Source of the DNA: Bacteroidia bacterium
Lineage (GTDB): Bacteria > Bacteroidota > Bacteroidia > J057
Direction: 5' to 3'
Length of the DNA: 37,258 nucleotides
Assembly: GCA_019695295.1 (NCBI GenBank)
Contig: JAIBAH010000035.1
Span: 1 to 37,258 of the forward strand
The notes under the pieces are model-generated. The model was not told the DNA's origin, searched no databases, and was given only the letters and a program-made list of their open reading frames with translations. The position numbers and the translations under genes were made by a program. Below are positions 34,170-37,258 of this stretch, piece after piece; positions within the stretch are counted from its first letter, which is position 1, and every line of letters starts with the position of its first letter.

Positions 34170-37100
34170 ATGTTCCAATACTTTCGCAATTCTATAATTA
34201 TTGTAATCCTTCTTTTAGGAAGTGGGAAGAGCTATGCTTCACATTTTTCAGGATTTGAGATGTGGTATGAATGTTTGAATGCCTGTGAGTATAGGATATT
34301 TCAAACTACCTATTATGATTGTGGCGGTCAGGCAACAGCACAGTATTTACCGCCGGGCTTAAATGCTCAAAATATTCCTCTGAGTTCCTTTCTTACCCCT
34401 ACGGGTAGTTGTATCCTGAATAATCCTTTAAACTGGAATTTTTTGTATTATGAAGACATTACTACTGTTTGTCCGGCAATTGGAACTGACTGTTATGATT
34501 CAGCCTCTGCGGTTCCTGGACTTGTTGCCGTTACTTATTATGCGGATTATGATATTTGTAATACCGGTTGCAGTTCGGTTACCTTAAGCTGGAGTTCCTG
34601 TTGCAGAACATACGCATACAGTTCAGGGGCGGGCGGACAGAGTTTGTTTTCTGAAATGACCCTTGATTTTACCGCTTCCCAATGCAATAATTCTCCCTAT
34701 TTTAAAAGCCCGCCTTTAACCTATCTTTGTGCCGGTCAAACAACAGTAACAAAATTAAATGTCTTTGATATAGATGGAGACTCTCTCGTTTATACATTAG
34801 GAGATTGCTTGCAGGGGCAGCAAAACAGTGTAACTTACAATACCGGTTTCAGTGCATCAAGTCCTTTGGGACCTTCATGGACAGTAAATTTAGATTCCCA
34901 AACAGGAGAATTAACCTTCATCCCAAACCCTGGCGGGATTGTTTCGGCTCCGGTTTGTATCTATGTAACAGAATATAGAAATGGAATTCAGATTGGACAA
35001 ATCAGCAGGGATTTCCCCCTTTCTGTCATTAACTGTACCGGAGCAAGTGGTCAGGCTAACGACATTCCATCCGATACCCTTGTAAATCTTCTGGGAGGAA
35101 CATTTATAAACCCCAATAAAATCTCTGTTGATGCCGGAACCTTATTAAGTTTTGAGGTATATGTAACGGATACCGATACTTTACAATCCCTTGGATTTCA
35201 TCATAATCCGCTTATGAATGGAGGGGTTTTGACTTCTGATACTCTGGGCGATAGTTTACATATTTATTTTGAATGGCAGCCTTCCATAGCAGACAGTGGC
35301 TCTCATTATCTATGGCTGGACTTTTTTGATGATAATTGTTGGGTAAATGCCCACAAATACAGGCTGATAGAAATCATTACAGCATTGCCTTCTATTTCTG
35401 CCAGTATCACAGAACCACCTTGTGGAAGCAATTCCGGTGCGATTAATATCACTGTAAATACAGGGCAACCCCCTTTTTCGTACCTGTGGAATACAGGAGA
35501 TACTACTCAGGATTTAACCGGTTTGTTTTCCGGGGTATATATTGTAACCGTAACGGATGATACTGGCTTTGTATTCAGCGAAACGTTTTATGTCAATAAT
35601 TCCAATGGTATTTCAGCGAATCCGGGTGTGGGTAATATTAGCTGTAATTTCCCCACTGGAATAATTGCTGCAAATGCAAGTGGAGGAAATCCGCCTTACA
35701 ATTATGACTGGAATACGGGAGATACAGTAGCCGTTTTGTTGAATGTTCCTGCCGGAAATTATTTTGTGAATATTTCCGATACTTCCGGCTGTTTTTTGCA
35801 TACAGTCATTCAGGCTCCCTTGCCTCCGGGTTGCTATAATCTTATTGGCGGAAAAATATTTTTTGATGTCAATCAAAATTGTGTTCAGGATAGCGGGGAG
35901 ATTCCGTTGCCTTATGCGTATGTGGACGTGAATCCCGGAGGGGCAGCACTAACTGATTCCGCAGGAAGTTTTACGTTTATGGTGGACACCGGAAATTTTG
36001 TCCTGACGTATTTCCCCTACAGTACTCAATACATGAATATTCTCTGCCCAAACATCAATCCTGTAACCGTTGTCCTTTCTCAACTTGGCATTGATTCTTT
36101 AGATTTTGATATTCCGGTTTCCATAGATTCAGTTGCAGATTTAGAAGTAAACCTATATGAAGATGTATATATTCCCGGCTTCTTACATTCCACTCAACTT
36201 TCTTTTACCAATCATGCACCTTTACCGGTTTATTCTACGCTTACTTATATGCATAGTCCGTGGATTTACAATCCCGTATTTTCTATTGCTCCCGACACCT
36301 ATAATCCCCTTACACATACTGCCGTATGGACATTTAATCCGGCAAACGTACTCACGATTCAGTCCATTAACATTCAGTCCTTTGTAAGCTATTTGGCCCC
36401 GCCTGACTCTCCTTCGGTTAGTTTTTGCTCCTATTATTGTGTAGTGAATGATTTAAATCCGATAAATAATCAGGATACAGTTCAAGATATAATTCTGTCC
36501 TCCTACGACCCCAATTACAAAGAAGTTACCCCTTTCGGCGTTACTGCAAACGGCTACATTCCCTACAATACTCCCACATTGAAATACACCGTTCACTTCC
36601 AAAACACCGGAACCTGGTACGCTGAGTACGTAATCATTAAGGATAAATTAGACAATAATCTGGATTTTAATACTTTACAGTATTTAGGTTCAAGTCATAA
36701 TTGCACCTTTGCGATAGATGACAATGATACTTTAATTATCACCTTTGCGAATATTCACCTTCCGGATTCAGGGACAGATTTAGCAGGAAGTCAGGGTTTT
36801 GTGAGTTTTTCGATGAAACCCAAACCCGGTTTAGTGCCGGAAACGATGATTTCCAATACGGCAGGGATTTATTTTGATTTTAATGACCCGATTATTACCA
36901 ATACCGTAAACAGTACCTTTCATTATTCGGCAAACGTACTTTTATCCAATCCGATTTGTGAGGGAGAACCGGTAACCGCTACCGTTCAGAATGGAGTGCC
37001 GCCTTATCTCTGGAATGGAAATGTGCCGGATTCAACGGGGGTTTATACCTTTATTCCTGCCACCTCCGGGCCTCAAACCCTGACAATGGAAGATGCTTTT

Positions 37101-37258
37101 TCGCCGGTTAGTACTGGCTATAATGTATCCTCTCCTCCTCAGAGTGCCGGATTTTCCTGGCTGCCTTCGGGAAATGCCACCTTGTTTTTTGTGCAAAATA
37201 CAGGCTACTCAAATTATCTCTGGGACTTCGGTAACGGCTCTACTTCCACCCAAATGAA
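34170..37258 (+). CDS. T9SS-type multidomain surface protein paralog, 3' end beyond window
   Basis: The open frame runs from ATG 34170 to the window end without a stop, over 1029 complete codons. It has a signal peptide (about 1-23, SYA|SHFSG), the cysteine-rich N-terminal domain (WYECL, CEYRIF, SWSSCCRTY), two SprB-type repeats (from about 407 and 478; LWNTGDTTQDLTGLFSG), an SdrD-B-like segment (about 557), the DUF7619-like module (about 777-918) and the start of a PKD domain (LWDFGNG near 1010). By analogy with the gene at 28921, a T9SS sorting domain should follow beyond 37258. The module from about 777 is nearly identical to the paralog. It starts 14 bases after the Fic stop. Confidence 0.85.
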   Translation, partial: MFQYFRNSIIIVILLLGSGKSYASHFSGFEMWYECLNACEYRIFQTTYYDCGGQATAQYLPPGLNAQNIPLSSFLTPTGSCILNNPLNWNFLYYEDITTVCPAIGTDCYDSASAVPGLVAVTYYADYDICNTGCSSVTLSWSSCCRTYAYSSGAGGQSLFSEMTLDFTASQCNNSPYFKSPPLTYLCAGQTTVTKLNVFDIDGDSLVYTLGDCLQGQQNSVTYNTGFSASSPLGPSWTVNLDSQTGELTFIPNPGGIVSAPVCIYVTEYRNGIQIGQISRDFPLSVINCTGASGQANDIPSDTLVNLLGGTFINPNKISVDAGTLLSFEVYVTDTDTLQSLGFHHNPLMNGGVLTSDTLGDSLHIYFEWQPSIADSGSHYLWLDFFDDNCWVNAHKYRLIEIITALPSISASITEPPCGSNSGAINITVNTGQPPFSYLWNTGDTTQDLTGLFSGVYIVTVTDDTGFVFSETFYVNNSNGISANPGVGNISCNFPTGIIAANASGGNPPYNYDWNTGDTVAVLLNVPAGNYFVNISDTSGCFLHTVIQAPLPPGCYNLIGGKIFFDVNQNCVQDSGEIPLPYAYVDVNPGGAALTDSAGSFTFMVDTGNFVLTYFPYSTQYMNILCPNINPVTVVLSQLGIDSLDFDIPVSIDSVADLEVNLYEDVYIPGFLHSTQLSFTNHAPLPVYSTLTYMHSPWIYNPVFSIAPDTYNPLTHTAVWTFNPANVLTIQSINIQSFVSYLAPPDSPSVSFCSYYCVVNDLNPINNQDTVQDIILSSYDPNYKEVTPFGVTANGYIPYNTPTLKYTVHFQNTGTWYAEYVIIKDKLDNNLDFNTLQYLGSSHNCTFAIDDNDTLIITFANIHLPDSGTDLAGSQGFVSFSMKPKPGLVPETMISNTAGIYFDFNDPIITNTVNSTFHYSANVLLSNPICEGEPVTATVQNGVPPYLWNGNVPDSTGVYTFIPATSGPQTLTMEDAFSPVSTGYNVSSPPQSAGFSWLPSGNATLFFVQNTGYSNYLWDFGNGSTSTQM

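Overview
The window comes from a member of the Bacteroidota. Three signs agree: proteins with type IX secretion (T9SS) C-terminal sorting domains, SprB-type repeats, and many perfect TAnnTTTG promoter elements upstream of genes. No RNA gene, prophage, insertion sequence or CRISPR array was seen. The sequence cannot fix the lineage below phylum.

Region by region: (1) 1-155 is the start of typA on the minus strand. (2) 510-8103 holds two large secreted fibre-like proteins with YadA-like 17-residue repeats, an S74 (endosialidase-type) intramolecular chaperone and a T9SS sorting domain. The first carries an N-terminal GH5-like glycosidase domain. A small secreted protein with an internally duplicated motif lies between them. 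(3) 8104-8694 is intergenic, with a strong terminator and an ordered array of CCTTAAA-type direct repeats. (4) 8695-10815 encodes a membrane-anchored OmpR-type DNA-binding regulator followed by a lipoprotein with seven propeller repeats, a possible split sensor and regulator. (5) 10816-11114 has REP-like palindromes. (6) 11115-14633 holds priA and a BASS-family transporter (minus). (7) 14792-15553 encodes a DUF1573 protein with a His-rich tail. (8) 15635-21457 is a minus-strand series: lipoprotein-like paralog, type II NADH dehydrogenase, rhomboid protease, lipoprotein paralog, MoeB/ThiF-rhodanese protein and DegT/DnrJ aminotransferase. (9) 21686-26547 runs plus: outer-membrane barrel, GHMP sugar kinase, PaiB-like flavoprotein, two unrecognised proteins and a TPR protein. 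(10) 26618-28612 is a minus pair: an ABA4-like membrane protein and a beta-helix lipoprotein. (11) 28921-37258 holds two large paralogous SprB/PKD-type surface proteins with a Fic protein between them. The second paralog runs off the window end.

Much of the content concerns the cell envelope: T9SS cargo, lipoproteins, an outer-membrane barrel and possible surface-sugar enzymes. The strongest candidates for something not described before are the GH5-fibre-chaperone-T9SS fusion, in which the predicted self-cleavage site lies upstream of the sorting signal; the split propeller-lipoprotein and membrane-regulator pair with a phased repeat array upstream; and the Fic gene placed 14 bases before a T9SS adhesin paralog. 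All functional links between neighbours are inferences from position.
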